Positions 45,532 through 53,841 of a stretch of DNA of 64,000 nucleotides are shown here, in pieces; within the stretch, counting starts at the first letter, position 1, and the number at the start of each line of letters is the position of its first letter. Origin of the DNA: an uncultured Oscillibacter sp. (GTDB lineage Bacteria; Bacillota; Clostridia; Oscillospirales; Oscillospiraceae); contig CAJTMG010000016.1 in the NCBI GenBank assembly GCA_910577405.1, positions 11,324 through 75,323 of the forward strand, in the 5' to 3' direction. A program made the translations under genes and the position numbers. The notes below the pieces were generated by a model. It saw only the letters and a list, made by a program, of their open reading frames with translations, did no database searches and was not told the origin of the DNA.

Positions 45532-46486
45532 ACAGACAATAGGGGGCAGTCTGAAAGACAGGATTCTCTCCTGCGGCTTCTATATTCTGTTCATTCTGGT
45601 GGCGGTGGTATATACCTGCATGGCCCCTGCTTTCCTGACGGCTGAAAATATCGTCTCCATCCTGAACGCCGCGACCTTCAGCCTCTTTGCCGCGGCGGGC
45701 ACGTCTCTGGTATTTATCTCCGGCAATATGGATATGTCCATTGGCTCCATTGCGCTGGTGGCGGCGGCGGCCCTGACTCTGGGGTCCAAGGCGGGACTGC
45801 CTGTGTCGGCGGTGATTCTGCTGACCATCCTGGTGGGTGCGCTGATCGGCCTGGTGAACGGCATTCTGGTAGCCTATGGCCGTATGAACTCCATGCTGAC
45901 CACCTTGGGCCTGATGCTGGCTTACCGTGGGATTGGCCTACAGATTACCGGCGGAAGGCAGATTACGCTGGCCAGCGAGTATAAGAACTTTGCGAGAATC
46001 AAGATCATGGGCCTTCCGGTATGGGTGGTATTAAGTTTGCTGGCGGTGGTAATTGTTCAGATTGTGCTGAAAAAGACCCGGTTCGGCGCTTACTGCTACG
46101 CGTTGGGCTGTTCGGAGAGCGCCGCGAAAAAAGTGGGCATTCCGGTAAGAAAGGTGAAGATCGCTGTGTTTGTGATCTCCGGAATCTGCGCGGCGGTTAC
46201 AGGCCTGATTGTGGCTTCCCGGCTTGGCGTCATGCGCAGTACCATCGGCAGCGGGATGGAATTCGATATAGTTGCGGCCATCGTGATAGGCGGCGTCAGC
46301 CTCCAGGGCGGCCGGGGCAGCGTTTTGCCGGGGACCTTCCTGGGCGTGCTGCTGCTTAAGGTGATTGACAACGGACTTGCAATGGTGGGCGCTTCTCCCT
46401 ACGCCTATCGGTTTGTAGAAGGAATGATTATCTTTGCGGCAATGTATATGGATTCCCTGCGCAGTCTCCGAAAAAAGAGCGCATAA
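45524..46486 (+). CDS. Second sugar ABC transporter permease (RbsC-like)
   Basis: 320 residues, BPD_transp_2 family like the permease at 43022 but clearly distinct in sequence. Conserved blocks are LFAAAGTSLVFISGNMDMSIGSIALVAAA and IVIGGVSLQGGRGSVLPGTFLGVLLL. It overlaps the ATPase gene, so translation is coupled. Systems with two different permeases, such as LsrC/LsrD, use them as a heterodimer. A terminator follows 9 bases after the stop. Confidence 0.93.
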   Translation: MRKQTIGGSLKDRILSCGFYILFILVAVVYTCMAPAFLTAENIVSILNAATFSLFAAAGTSLVFISGNMDMSIGSIALVAAAALTLGSKAGLPVSAVILLTILVGALIGLVNGILVAYGRMNSMLTTLGLMLAYRGIGLQITGGRQITLASEYKNFARIKIMGLPVWVVLSLLAVVIVQIVLKKTRFGAYCYALGCSESAAKKVGIPVRKVKIAVFVISGICAAVTGLIVASRLGVMRSTIGSGMEFDIVAAIVIGGVSLQGGRGSVLPGTFLGVLLLKVIDNGLAMVGASPYAYRFVEGMIIFAAMYMDSLRSLRKKSA

Positions 46487-46821
46487 ACAGAACGAAGGTC
46501 AGCGCAGCGATGCACTGGCCTTTTCCTTTCCGAAAGCCTGAACACATTGGACAGCGGGGGCTTGCAATGTATTCCAAACTCTTTTGAAATCCGAATATGT
46601 CGGACGCCGCATCCCAAAGCCATGAACGCGCCAGACAGCAGGGCTTTGCGTGATGTGCTCCAAAACGCCGCCAGAATGAAAAACCTGCGTCAAAGGCCCG
46701 GCTTGGTCTGGCGTTTTTGTCACTTGCTTTTTTGCGCTGACGACTGGACTTTTCCTGAAAAATAGTATAAAATGGTTTCGTTTTTCTAATTTGTACTTGT
46801 GACGCGCGGCATTTTTAGGAG
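46487..46821. other. Noncoding gap with terminator and competing hairpins before LacI gene
   Basis: After the operon terminator (46495-46530), the sequence has CGCCAGAC at 46629-46636 and CGCCAGA at 46669-46675. Both can pair with GTCTGGCG at 46706-46713, which is followed by TTTTTG. This is the layout of a terminator with an alternative upstream arm. A weak promoter with -10 TATAAA lies near 46765. No known riboswitch class is recognised. Confidence 0.45.
46495..46530 (+). terminator. Terminator of the sugar ABC operon
   Basis: AAGGTCAG pairs with CTGGCCTT (one G.U), followed by TTCCTTTC. Confidence 0.65.
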
Positions 46822-47949
46822 TTGGTTACTATTAACTTGAAAGAAATTGCAAAATCCATGGGGGTTTCCTCGGCCTCAGTGTCCTTTGTGCTCAATGGGA
46901 AGCCTGGCATCAGTGAATCCCTCCGGAAGAGTATCTCACAGGTGTTGATCCGGGAGGGCTACACGGTAAAGCCACTCAGCCGCGGCAGTGAACCGGAGCA
47001 GCCCTGCACCCTCCCATCACGAAAGATACTGTTTGTGAAGTTCAAAAAAGAGGGCTATTTTGTTGAAAATAACGGAGATTATATTACCAAAATGCTGGAC
47101 GGCGCGGAGGAGGCGGCAAAGGAATTCGGCTGTTCTATGGGCATTGTCAACGTGGACAAGGATACCGTAGAGCGAACCTTGTGTTCTGCAAATCATGACC
47201 CGAATCTTGCGGGCGTCATTTTTTTGGGTACGGAGTTCCATGCAGAGGAAAGCGGCGTCCTGCGGGTGCTGAACTGCCCTCTTGTGGTGGTGGATACCCG
47301 GCTTGGCAGCGCGCCCTTTGACACGGTGTCTATTGACGAGCAGATGGGAGTTTATCACGCCATCCATCATCTGACCTCCCTGGGACACCGGAGGATTACT
47401 TATATTCGCAGCGCCATCAAGAATGAGGAATCCCTGGAGCGGGAAGCTGCCTTTGAAGCCGCTGCCGTCCGTTTGGGTCTGGACCGCGGCGATATCCGTT
47501 ACCTGGACGCTCTGCCCAACGCTCAGGACAGCTACCGCGTTCTCTATCAGGCCCTCCAGGAAGCACCGCCCTCCACCGCCTATTTCGCTGCCAACGACAC
47601 TATGGCCATCGGTGCTCTGCGGGCATTGAAGCAGGCAGGCTGCCGGGTGCCGGAGAATGTCTCGCTGATTGGCTTCGATAACGTGAATATTGGCGAGGCG
47701 GTGGACCCTCCGCTGACCTCAATCGATATCGGGAAGCATGAGATTGGCGCCCTTGCCGTCAGCCGTCTGATGGAGCAGACCGCAAAGGGCGCCGGGCGTT
47801 TTAATGTGCGGATGCTGGTAGGTACACAGCTGGTGGTCCGCGGCAGCACTGGCCCGGTTATGCTTCCCGCCGTCAAACCGGAAGAGGAACGATACGAAAA
47901 CGGCGTGGAAGCGGAAGCCGGGCAGGACAGTCTGGTTAAGAAGACCTGA
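46822..47949 (+). CDS. LacI family transcriptional regulator
   Basis: 375 residues from the TTG at 46822. The N-terminal helix-turn-helix is LKEIAKSMGVSSASVSFVLNGKPGISESLRKSI, followed by the periplasmic-binding-like sensor core (GVIFLGTEF, DTVSIDEQMGVYHAIHHLTSLGHRRITYI, AANDTMAIGALRALKQAG, VSLIGFDN). The start is unusual: AGGAG directly abuts the TTG, while the ATT at 46831 has ideal spacing and would begin IleAsnLeuLysGluIleAla, matching the usual MNLKEIA start of the family. An ATT start is possible but unproven. It most likely represses the upstream sugar operon and the divergent Gfo/Idh gene. Confidence 0.92.
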   Translation: MVTINLKEIAKSMGVSSASVSFVLNGKPGISESLRKSISQVLIREGYTVKPLSRGSEPEQPCTLPSRKILFVKFKKEGYFVENNGDYITKMLDGAEEAAKEFGCSMGIVNVDKDTVERTLCSANHDPNLAGVIFLGTEFHAEESGVLRVLNCPLVVVDTRLGSAPFDTVSIDEQMGVYHAIHHLTSLGHRRITYIRSAIKNEESLEREAAFEAAAVRLGLDRGDIRYLDALPNAQDSYRVLYQALQEAPPSTAYFAANDTMAIGALRALKQAGCRVPENVSLIGFDNVNIGEAVDPPLTSIDIGKHEIGALAVSRLMEQTAKGAGRFNVRMLVGTQLVVRGSTGPVMLPAVKPEEERYENGVEAEAGQDSLVKKT

Positions 47950-48044
47950 CAGGAGAACATTTGTCAAGGGGATTTCACCCATAAAATGCCTCCTGCAAAC
48001 TGGCAATTTATCCTTAGAAGTGATCCTGTTCTTTCGTTATTTGC

Positions 48045-48659
48045 TTATCCGTTGAAAAATCTTGCCCATGTCTGGAACTGCTCATACTGTTCCGGAGTGT
48101 TGAGCCGCTGGGCGGAACCATCTTCAATGTCTGCTGTTCGCTCGTCATCGGACATTGAGATGAAGCAGAGGGTCTCTGGGGCAAAGATACCCTCCGCCCG
48201 CAGCGTCTCAAATGCCAATGCCACTGTCTCCAGAAACTGTTCCTGGAACTGTTCTTGGATTTCGTCATAGGTGTCAGCGTCCGTATTGGAGAGGGTCGCT
48301 TCCTGATTGCAGAGCTGCTGGCTGACCTGATTGAGTTCACTGTCCGTCCCATCGGAGTAGCCCCACTCATCAGGGAGATAGCGATTCAGGCTGAATGATC
48401 CATCCGCCACCTGGTCCACCAGCTCCTCGGGCCAGTACTCCCGCAATTCTGCCAGACGCTCCGGCGCCCGGTCCTCTTCATCCCGCCTCGCCAGCGCCTC
48501 TTCGGTATTCACTGCCAAAAAAAGGGTGATGCAGTCGCTGTCGGTAACCAAGGCTGCACTGTAAATGTGCTCTTTCCCAATTTCCCGACGAATCTTCTCC
48601 ATTGCGTGCCGTACAGCCTTCTCAATAGCGGGCTGTAGGTTTGCGAAGAATTGTTCCAT
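48045..48659 (-). CDS. DUF4303 family protein
   Basis: 204 residues. The pattern HIYSAALVTDSDCITLFLAVNTEEAL and later YLPDEWGYSD matches DUF4303, an uncharacterised family with a conserved Trp-Gly-Tyr motif, sometimes found among immunity-type proteins of polymorphic toxin loci. No toxin gene is nearby, so an immunity role is unsupported here. The protein is acidic and soluble, without signal or membrane segment. A TTGAAC/TATACT promoter lies at 48704-48732. It is convergent with the LacI gene; no clear terminator lies between them. Confidence 0.8.
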   Translation of the reverse strand: MEQFFANLQPAIEKAVRHAMEKIRREIGKEHIYSAALVTDSDCITLFLAVNTEEALARRDEEDRAPERLAELREYWPEELVDQVADGSFSLNRYLPDEWGYSDGTDSELNQVSQQLCNQEATLSNTDADTYDEIQEQFQEQFLETVALAFETLRAEGIFAPETLCFISMSDDERTADIEDGSAQRLNTPEQYEQFQTWARFFNG

Positions 48660-48703
48660 CTTTAATTATCCAACCTTTCTTTTTGACGAATTGATATGAG
48701 ACA

Positions 48704-48732
48704 AGTATAGCACAGGCGCAACCAGCGTTCAA
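48704..48732 (-). promoter_or_regulatory. DUF4303 gene promoter
   Basis: On the minus strand TTGAAC, 17 bases, TATACT, with an extended -10 TG (TGCTATACT). Confidence 0.7.
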
Positions 48733-48853
48733 CCTCCATTGCAGGGGCTTCACATATGCTTTGGTCAATTATAACATATCCTCTGCCGGCTGGTTCGGAA
48801 GAAGCCATTCCGTACATCCAGTGCGCCAAATGACTTCTGCACTTTCAAACAAA

Positions 48854-48896
48854 AATAGCCGCCCGCGTTTCTTTGCTGGAAGCTGCGGACGGCTAT
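48854..48896 (-). terminator. tRNA-Ala terminator
   Basis: On the minus strand ATAGCCGTCCGC pairs with GCGGGCGGCTAT (one mismatch-like position), followed by TTTTTGTTTG. The rest of 48660-48959 holds only the DUF4303 promoter. Confidence 0.75.
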
Positions 48897-48959
48897 GGCA
48901 ATTGTTCACTTTCATAAAAAGAAACCAGACCGCAGGGCTTAAATCCTGTGATCTGGCTT

Positions 48960-49035
48960 TGGTGGACCTGAAGAGATTCGAACTCTCGACCTCTCGGATG
49001 CGAACCGAACGCTCTCCCAACTGAGCTACAGGCCC
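48960..49035 (-). tRNA. tRNA-Ala (anticodon CGC)
   Basis: 76 bases including an encoded CCA. The acceptor stem GGGCCTG/CAGGTCC contains G3.U70, the alanine identity element. D stem GCTC/GAGC, anticodon stem TTCGG/CCGAG around loop TTCGCAT (anticodon CGC, reading GCG), T stem GAGAG/CTCTT around TTCGAAT. All stems close. It is a solitary tRNA gene with its own promoter and terminator. Confidence 0.95.
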
Positions 49036-49077
49036 ATAGTATAACAATTAAACAGGTCAGACTTGACGACAAGAGAT

Positions 49078-49105
49078 ATTATACCATAAATTTTCGGTTT
49101 GTAAA
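49078..49105 (-). promoter_or_regulatory. tRNA-Ala promoter
   Basis: On the minus strand TTTACA, 16 bases, TATAAT, with the predicted start about 35 bases before the tRNA. Confidence 0.75.
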
Positions 49106-49158
49106 GAGGAAAAATAAAAAAGTTCATAGAAATCGATTTAGAAAATTTGTTTTTGCTA

Positions 49159-49187
49159 TTGAAAATTTAATCGATAGGATTTATAAT
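49159..49187 (+). promoter_or_regulatory. Promoter of leucine-rich-repeat gene
   Basis: TTGAAA, 17 bases, TATAAT, about 55 bases before the start codon, in an AT-rich stretch shared with the divergent tRNA promoter. Confidence 0.75.
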
Positions 49188-49241
49188 AAAAACGATACCG
49201 ACCCATGGGCAGCAGGTCCAGCAAGAGAAGGAGGAACCAGC

Positions 49242-51842
49242 ATGAGCGACTTTTACATACAGAACGGCGTCCTGATCGACTACCTGGGGCCAGCAAACGT
49301 CCCGATAGAAATACCGGAAGGCGTAACAGAGGTAGGCGAAAATGCGTTCTGGAACGAAAAAATCGGGCAGAGCTATTGCATTACTGGTGCGGTGATTCCG
49401 AAAGGCGTTACACAAGTAGGGGAATACGCCTTTTATAGATGCGGGGCGCTGTCGTATGTCATTCTGCCGGAGGGCCTGGAGCGCGTTGGAATCCGGGCGT
49501 TCTGGAACTGCAACAGCCTGACGGAAATACTTCTTCCGGACAGCGTGACCTATGTAGGCGCAGGAGCCTTTTCTGACTGCAAATCCCTGACCAGTGTTGT
49601 TCTGTCCCCCAATCTGTCCAGGATATCGGGAAATATGTTCAGCAACTGCGTCAATCTGAAGAGCGTCCGCATTCCCGAGGGCGTGACGGCAATTAACGAC
49701 TCTGCGTTTTCCGGCTGTAAAAAGCTGAGGAGCGTAGAGATCCCGTCCAGCGTAACATACATTGCGCCAGACGCCTTTCGCAGCTGTCCCCGGCTGATGC
49801 TCATCGCGCCCCACCTGCTCCTGCAGAATGCAGAAGGGGACCTGAAAATTTCTCTGGTGCTGGGGTACTGCGCGAATCCGGAACGCTATCAGGGTGAAGC
49901 TGAGGCGCGCTATGCCCAATATGCCAAAAAATATCGGGTGCCGCTTCTGGCAGCCGCTGAAAAGCTGTACAAGGAAGAAAAAGCGGCAGTCATGGCATAC
50001 TACAACATCAAGCCCGCCCCGCGAAAGCCTCGGACCGGCCAAAGCAATCCATACGAAAAGCTCAGCGAACAGAAGAAGGTATTGCTGCTGGAAGAGACGA
50101 TTCTATCCGGAGACATGGAGAAGCTGGAGGAAGTTCTGACGGGCTGTAAGGAATTCGAGCTTACGGCGAGGGCGTTGGGACTGGCCTGCCGCTATGGTTC
50201 CCTGGAGATGGTCCGGCGGCTGGTGAAGGCAGGGTTTTCCTTTGATTTGGGCTATACCGCCAAGCTGACGGCAAAGTATGACACTTATACCGTTTACCGG
50301 GGATTCTTCGGCCAAAAGACCGTATACCATCATTTTGAGTATCTGCTGACAGAAGACGATCTGACCAACGGGGAGCGGATCGGGGACCTGCGGAATATCC
50401 GGCACCTGCTGTTCACCGATGGCGAACGCCCGCCCATCCCAGAAGCGGAACGGCTGGAGATTCTCCGATATCTGTCCCACTGCAAACAGACCAGATGTGA
50501 CTGCCATAAGCTGCTGCGGAGTGCTGTCATGGAAGAGAAGACAGCCTTTGTGGACGCGCTTATAGAAGAGAACATAAAACTGCTGGACTATGACCTCTCC
50601 GACTGCCCGAACGTCAAGCTGACCGCCGCCGCGAACAAAATGCTGGACATTGCACAGCGTCAGGGGGATAAAATGCCGGTAAACCTGCCCCTTCTGAAAC
50701 GGGTGATGAACGACACGAATCTGGTGGCGCGGTTTCTGGACGAGGGAGATCTGCCGGAGAATCTGAACACCACAGAATTACTGAAAAGCAGTCTGAACGC
50801 AAAGACCGCCGGAACGCTGTCCCTCTGTCTGGAACGGGGCTTCCTGAAAAGCAAGGCCACCCGGGACAAACTGATTCAGAGGTCCATAGACGAAGGACGG
50901 ACGGAACATACCGCGGTGCTGTTGGAGTACAAGAACCGAACGGCCGATTTTGTCAAAGAGCGGGCGGCGGAGGAAGCAAAGCTGATGAAGGACCTGACGG
51001 CCGCGCCGGATTCTCTGTATATGCTGAAAAAGCTGTGGCGGTATAAGAAGCAGGCGGACGGGACCATCTGCATCACCGGATATAAGGGCACGGAGACAGA
51101 AGTCACGGTTCCCGAAAAAATTGGCCAAGGTCAAGTGACAGCCATTGCAGACAGCGCGTTTTCACCGGACGCGCTCCGCCTGACGGAGAAGGAAAGGACC
51201 ATCAGAAAGGCGATTCAGGCGGTTACGATACCGAACAGCGTCCGGCAGATAGAACAGAACGCTTTTCGGAACTGTGTCGGGCTGGCCAGGGTGACGCTTC
51301 CGGAAGGTCTGACCAGCCTTGAAGAGGGCCTGTTTTACGGCTGCGGGTCTTTGGCGGGGATAATCATTCCCGAGGGCGTCAGGAAGATTGAAGAATGTGC
51401 CTTTGAGAGCTGCACCGCATTAAAGACAGCAGCGCTTCCGGACAGCCTGCGGGAAATCGGTTACAGGGCGTTTTTTCACTGTGACGCGCTGGTTTCCGTG
51501 ACGCTGCCAAAGAAGCTGCGCAAAATAGAGGCAGAGGCGTTTTCGTGCAGCGGGCTTGAGGAGATTACGATTCCCGGAAACGTAAAATTGATTTCAAGGA
51601 ACGCCTTCTTTCAGTGCTCCAGGCTTCGGGAGGCAGTGGTGGAACGGGGCGTAATTACCTTGGAATACGGCGTGTTCCAGGGGTGCGGAAATCTGGCGCG
51701 GGTCACGCTCCCTAACAGCGTCACTGAAATACACCAGATGGCCTTCGTGGACTGTCCCACAGAGCTGGTAATCCGCGCCCTGCCTGGAGCTTACGCGGCG
51801 GAGTTTGCGAAGCAGAATTTTTACAGATTTGAGCATATCTGA
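49242..51842 (+). CDS. BspA-type leucine-rich-repeat protein with ankyrin-like middle
   Basis: 866 residues. Residues ~15-195 and ~600-866 are BspA/LRR_5 repeats with the pattern IPEGVTxIxxxAFxxCxxLxxVxIP, about 23 residues each. The middle (~240-590) is helical; segments such as LGLACRYGSLEMVRRLVKAGFSFDLGY look ankyrin-like, and charged helices follow. No signal peptide, LPXTG or SLH is present, so unlike many BspA proteins it is probably cytoplasmic. AAGGAGGA precedes the ATG. It is a single-gene unit with its own promoter and strong terminator. Binding of other proteins is likely; partner unknown. Confidence 0.87.
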   Translation: MSDFYIQNGVLIDYLGPANVPIEIPEGVTEVGENAFWNEKIGQSYCITGAVIPKGVTQVGEYAFYRCGALSYVILPEGLERVGIRAFWNCNSLTEILLPDSVTYVGAGAFSDCKSLTSVVLSPNLSRISGNMFSNCVNLKSVRIPEGVTAINDSAFSGCKKLRSVEIPSSVTYIAPDAFRSCPRLMLIAPHLLLQNAEGDLKISLVLGYCANPERYQGEAEARYAQYAKKYRVPLLAAAEKLYKEEKAAVMAYYNIKPAPRKPRTGQSNPYEKLSEQKKVLLLEETILSGDMEKLEEVLTGCKEFELTARALGLACRYGSLEMVRRLVKAGFSFDLGYTAKLTAKYDTYTVYRGFFGQKTVYHHFEYLLTEDDLTNGERIGDLRNIRHLLFTDGERPPIPEAERLEILRYLSHCKQTRCDCHKLLRSAVMEEKTAFVDALIEENIKLLDYDLSDCPNVKLTAAANKMLDIAQRQGDKMPVNLPLLKRVMNDTNLVARFLDEGDLPENLNTTELLKSSLNAKTAGTLSLCLERGFLKSKATRDKLIQRSIDEGRTEHTAVLLEYKNRTADFVKERAAEEAKLMKDLTAAPDSLYMLKKLWRYKKQADGTICITGYKGTETEVTVPEKIGQGQVTAIADSAFSPDALRLTEKERTIRKAIQAVTIPNSVRQIEQNAFRNCVGLARVTLPEGLTSLEEGLFYGCGSLAGIIIPEGVRKIEECAFESCTALKTAALPDSLREIGYRAFFHCDALVSVTLPKKLRKIEAEAFSCSGLEEITIPGNVKLISRNAFFQCSRLREAVVERGVITLEYGVFQGCGNLARVTLPNSVTEIHQMAFVDCPTELVIRALPGAYAAEFAKQNFYRFEHI

Positions 51843-51880
51843 TCAACAATAAGAATTTCCATGAAACGAACACAACGTAT

Positions 51881-51920
51881 AAAGAAGACCCCTCCGTAAC
51901 AGGAAGGGTCTTCTTTTTTG
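51881..51920 (+). terminator. Terminator of leucine-rich-repeat gene
   Basis: AAGAAGACCC-C-TCC pairs with GGA-A-GGGTCTTCTT, followed by a T-run. Confidence 0.9.
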
Positions 51921-51970
51921 TTCAGACGGAATCAGGGAATCCCGACGGAACGCGCAGAATAACAGGTGGC

Positions 51971-52168
51971 TTACAGATTCTTCTCGTAGGACTCGATCAT
52001 CTTCTTGACCATCTGGCCGCCCACGGAACCGGCTTCACGGCTGGTCAGGTCGCCGTTGTAGCCTTCCTTCAGGTTGACGCCGACTTCAGAAGCGGCCTCC
52101 ATCTTGAACTTGTCCATAGCGGCACGGGCCTCGGGAACGTTGAGCTGATTGGTGTTCTTGGTAGACAT
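51971..52168 (-). CDS. Alpha/beta-type small acid-soluble spore protein
   Basis: 65 residues. NVPEARAAMDKFKMEAASEVGV and YNGDLTSREAGSVGGQMVKKMIESYEK are the two conserved SASP blocks. The protein coats DNA in the dormant spore, protecting it from UV and heat; GPR protease cleaves in the family's EAxxE-type site (here MEAASEVGV) during germination. The ATG at 52168 follows AAGGAG. A candidate sigma-G promoter lies upstream. Its presence shows the organism is, or descends from, an endospore former. Confidence 0.95.
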   Translation of the reverse strand: MSTKNTNQLNVPEARAAMDKFKMEAASEVGVNLKEGYNGDLTSREAGSVGGQMVKKMIESYEKNL

Positions 52169-52500
52169 AATAGCATTCTCCTTTTCATCAAACATATTGA
52201 TTTCTGCTGTGGATTCACTGGGTATCGCCTGCATAGTTTGACTCGAAGGAGCGCGAATATGCCGTTTTTCTGCCGGTAATTTTTTCTCATACAAATGATT
52301 CTGCGGCAGGAGGGGCGCGTCAGCTGTCCGAATCATAAAGGTAAAGAAAAAGCCGGGACCGGACGCAGCCATGACCCGCCCATAGCCGGAATGAAAAGCG
52401 TCTTCTGTGAAAAAGTTGATCTGCCGCGCATGAAAACGGAAAAAACAGAAACCCTAAATCTGCACGGAATCCGACTGTAATGAAAAGGAGTGAGCGCGAG
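52169..52500. other. Divergent gap between SASP and arcA genes
   Basis: About 330 bases. The left part holds the SASP leader and candidate sigma-G promoter. The right part (52300-52490) is purine-rich and should contain the arcA promoter, but I see no convincing sigma-A match or arginine-repressor box. No gene is supported. Confidence 0.45.
52234..52262 (-). promoter_or_regulatory. Candidate sigma-G promoter of SASP gene
   Basis: On the minus strand GCATA, 17 bases, CAAACTA, close to the forespore sigma-G consensus (GHATR, ~18, CATNNTA), about 65 bases before the start codon. Confidence 0.5.
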
Positions 52501-53727
52501 ATGGAGACAGGAATACAGAATCCGTCAGAGATTGGGCGGCTGAAAAAGGTTCTGCTGCACCGTCCGGGCCAGGAGCTGGAAAACCTGATGCCGGACTATC
52601 TGGAGCGGCTGTTATTTGACGACATTCCGTATCTCCGTGAGGCCCAGCGGGAGCACGACGCCTTTGCGGAATGCCTCCGGGAGCAAGGGGTAGAGGTGCT
52701 GTATCTGACGGATCTGGTAGTCAATTCCCTCACCAGCCGGGAGATTCGACAGGACTTTATCCGGCAGTTTCTGGACGAATCCGGCATAAAGGACCAGCGG
52801 ACAAAAGAACTTCTGGGGGAATATCTGGAGCGGATGCAGGACAAGGAAATGGTGTCGGCGATGATGGCGGGAGTACGGAAGAGCCAGCTGAACCGTGAAA
52901 GCGGCAGTCTGGAGGATATGCTTGCGGCGGCGGGAGACGATTACCCCTTTGTGGTAGACCCCATGCCCAACCTCTATTTTACCCGGGACCCCTTCGCCAC
53001 GATTGGCACCGGCGTGTCCATCCACAAAATGCACACCGCCACCCGGAACCGGGAGACGCTTTTCGGTAAATTTATCTTTGAGCATAACCCGGAATATATG
53101 CACGTTCCCCGCTGGTACGACCGGGGCGAGGAATCCTCCCTGGAAGGCGGCGATATTCTCGTCCTTTCCCCCCAGGTTCTTGCCATTGGCGTCTCCCAGC
53201 GGACCGAGGGCGGGTCTATCGATACCCTTGCGGAGACCATCCTGACCTACCCGACGACGAAATTCCGGAAGATACTGGCGTTCAACATTCCGAAGACCCG
53301 TTCGTTTATGCACCTGGACACAGTATTTACTATGGTAGACCGGGACAAGTTCACAGTGCATCCCAATATTCTGTCCAGCATTACGGTGTATGTCATGGAG
53401 CTGGACGAAAACCGGAAAATGAAAATCCGGCAGGAGGACGCCCGTCTGGAAGACATCCTGAAAGAGCATCTTGGCCTGGACAGCGTGACCCTGATTGAAT
53501 GCGGCCATGGCAGTGAGATCGACGCCGCAAGGGAGCAGTGGAGTGACGGGAGCAATACCCTTGCCATAGCCCCAGGGGAAGCCGTCGTCTACTCCCGCAA
53601 CTACGTCACAAACCGTTCCCTGGAGGAAGCCGGCGTCAAAATCCACGCCATCCCCAGCGCGGAGCTCTCCCGGGGAAGGGGCGGTCCCCGCTGTATGTCC
53701 ATGCCCCTCTGGAGAGAATTCCCCTGA
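52501..53727 (+). CDS. arcA: Arginine deiminase
   Basis: 408 residues. It hydrolyses arginine to citrulline and ammonia, the first step of the arginine deiminase pathway. Conserved blocks: PSEIGRLKKVLLHRPGQELENLMP, PNLYFTRDPFATIGTGV, EGGDILVLSPQ, HLDTVFTMVD, and near the end GRGGPRCMSMPL with the catalytic Cys. AAAAGGAG lies ten bases before the ATG at 52501; an in-frame ATG at 52480 lacks a site. First gene of an arginine-use cluster with ornithine carbamoyltransferase and a YfcC-type carrier. Confidence 0.96.
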   Translation: METGIQNPSEIGRLKKVLLHRPGQELENLMPDYLERLLFDDIPYLREAQREHDAFAECLREQGVEVLYLTDLVVNSLTSREIRQDFIRQFLDESGIKDQRTKELLGEYLERMQDKEMVSAMMAGVRKSQLNRESGSLEDMLAAAGDDYPFVVDPMPNLYFTRDPFATIGTGVSIHKMHTATRNRETLFGKFIFEHNPEYMHVPRWYDRGEESSLEGGDILVLSPQVLAIGVSQRTEGGSIDTLAETILTYPTTKFRKILAFNIPKTRSFMHLDTVFTMVDRDKFTVHPNILSSITVYVMELDENRKMKIRQEDARLEDILKEHLGLDSVTLIECGHGSEIDAAREQWSDGSNTLAIAPGEAVVYSRNYVTNRSLEEAGVKIHAIPSAELSRGRGGPRCMSMPLWREFP

Positions 53728-53841
53728 TGGAATGAGGAATTGGGGTGATTTCAGGTTCGGAAGGTTCCAAACGCCTGATTCCTGACTGCCCCGGCCCCAA
53801 TTGAAGAAACTTTACAGTAAAAATGAAAGGAAATAACGACT

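Noticed and set aside
48045..49035. DUF4303 gene plus tRNA as an integrated toxin-immunity island
   Set aside because: No integrase, att-like direct repeat of the tRNA end, or toxin gene is visible.
52295..52480. 61-codon frame before arcA
   Set aside because: No ribosome binding site, low-complexity composition and no homology by eye.
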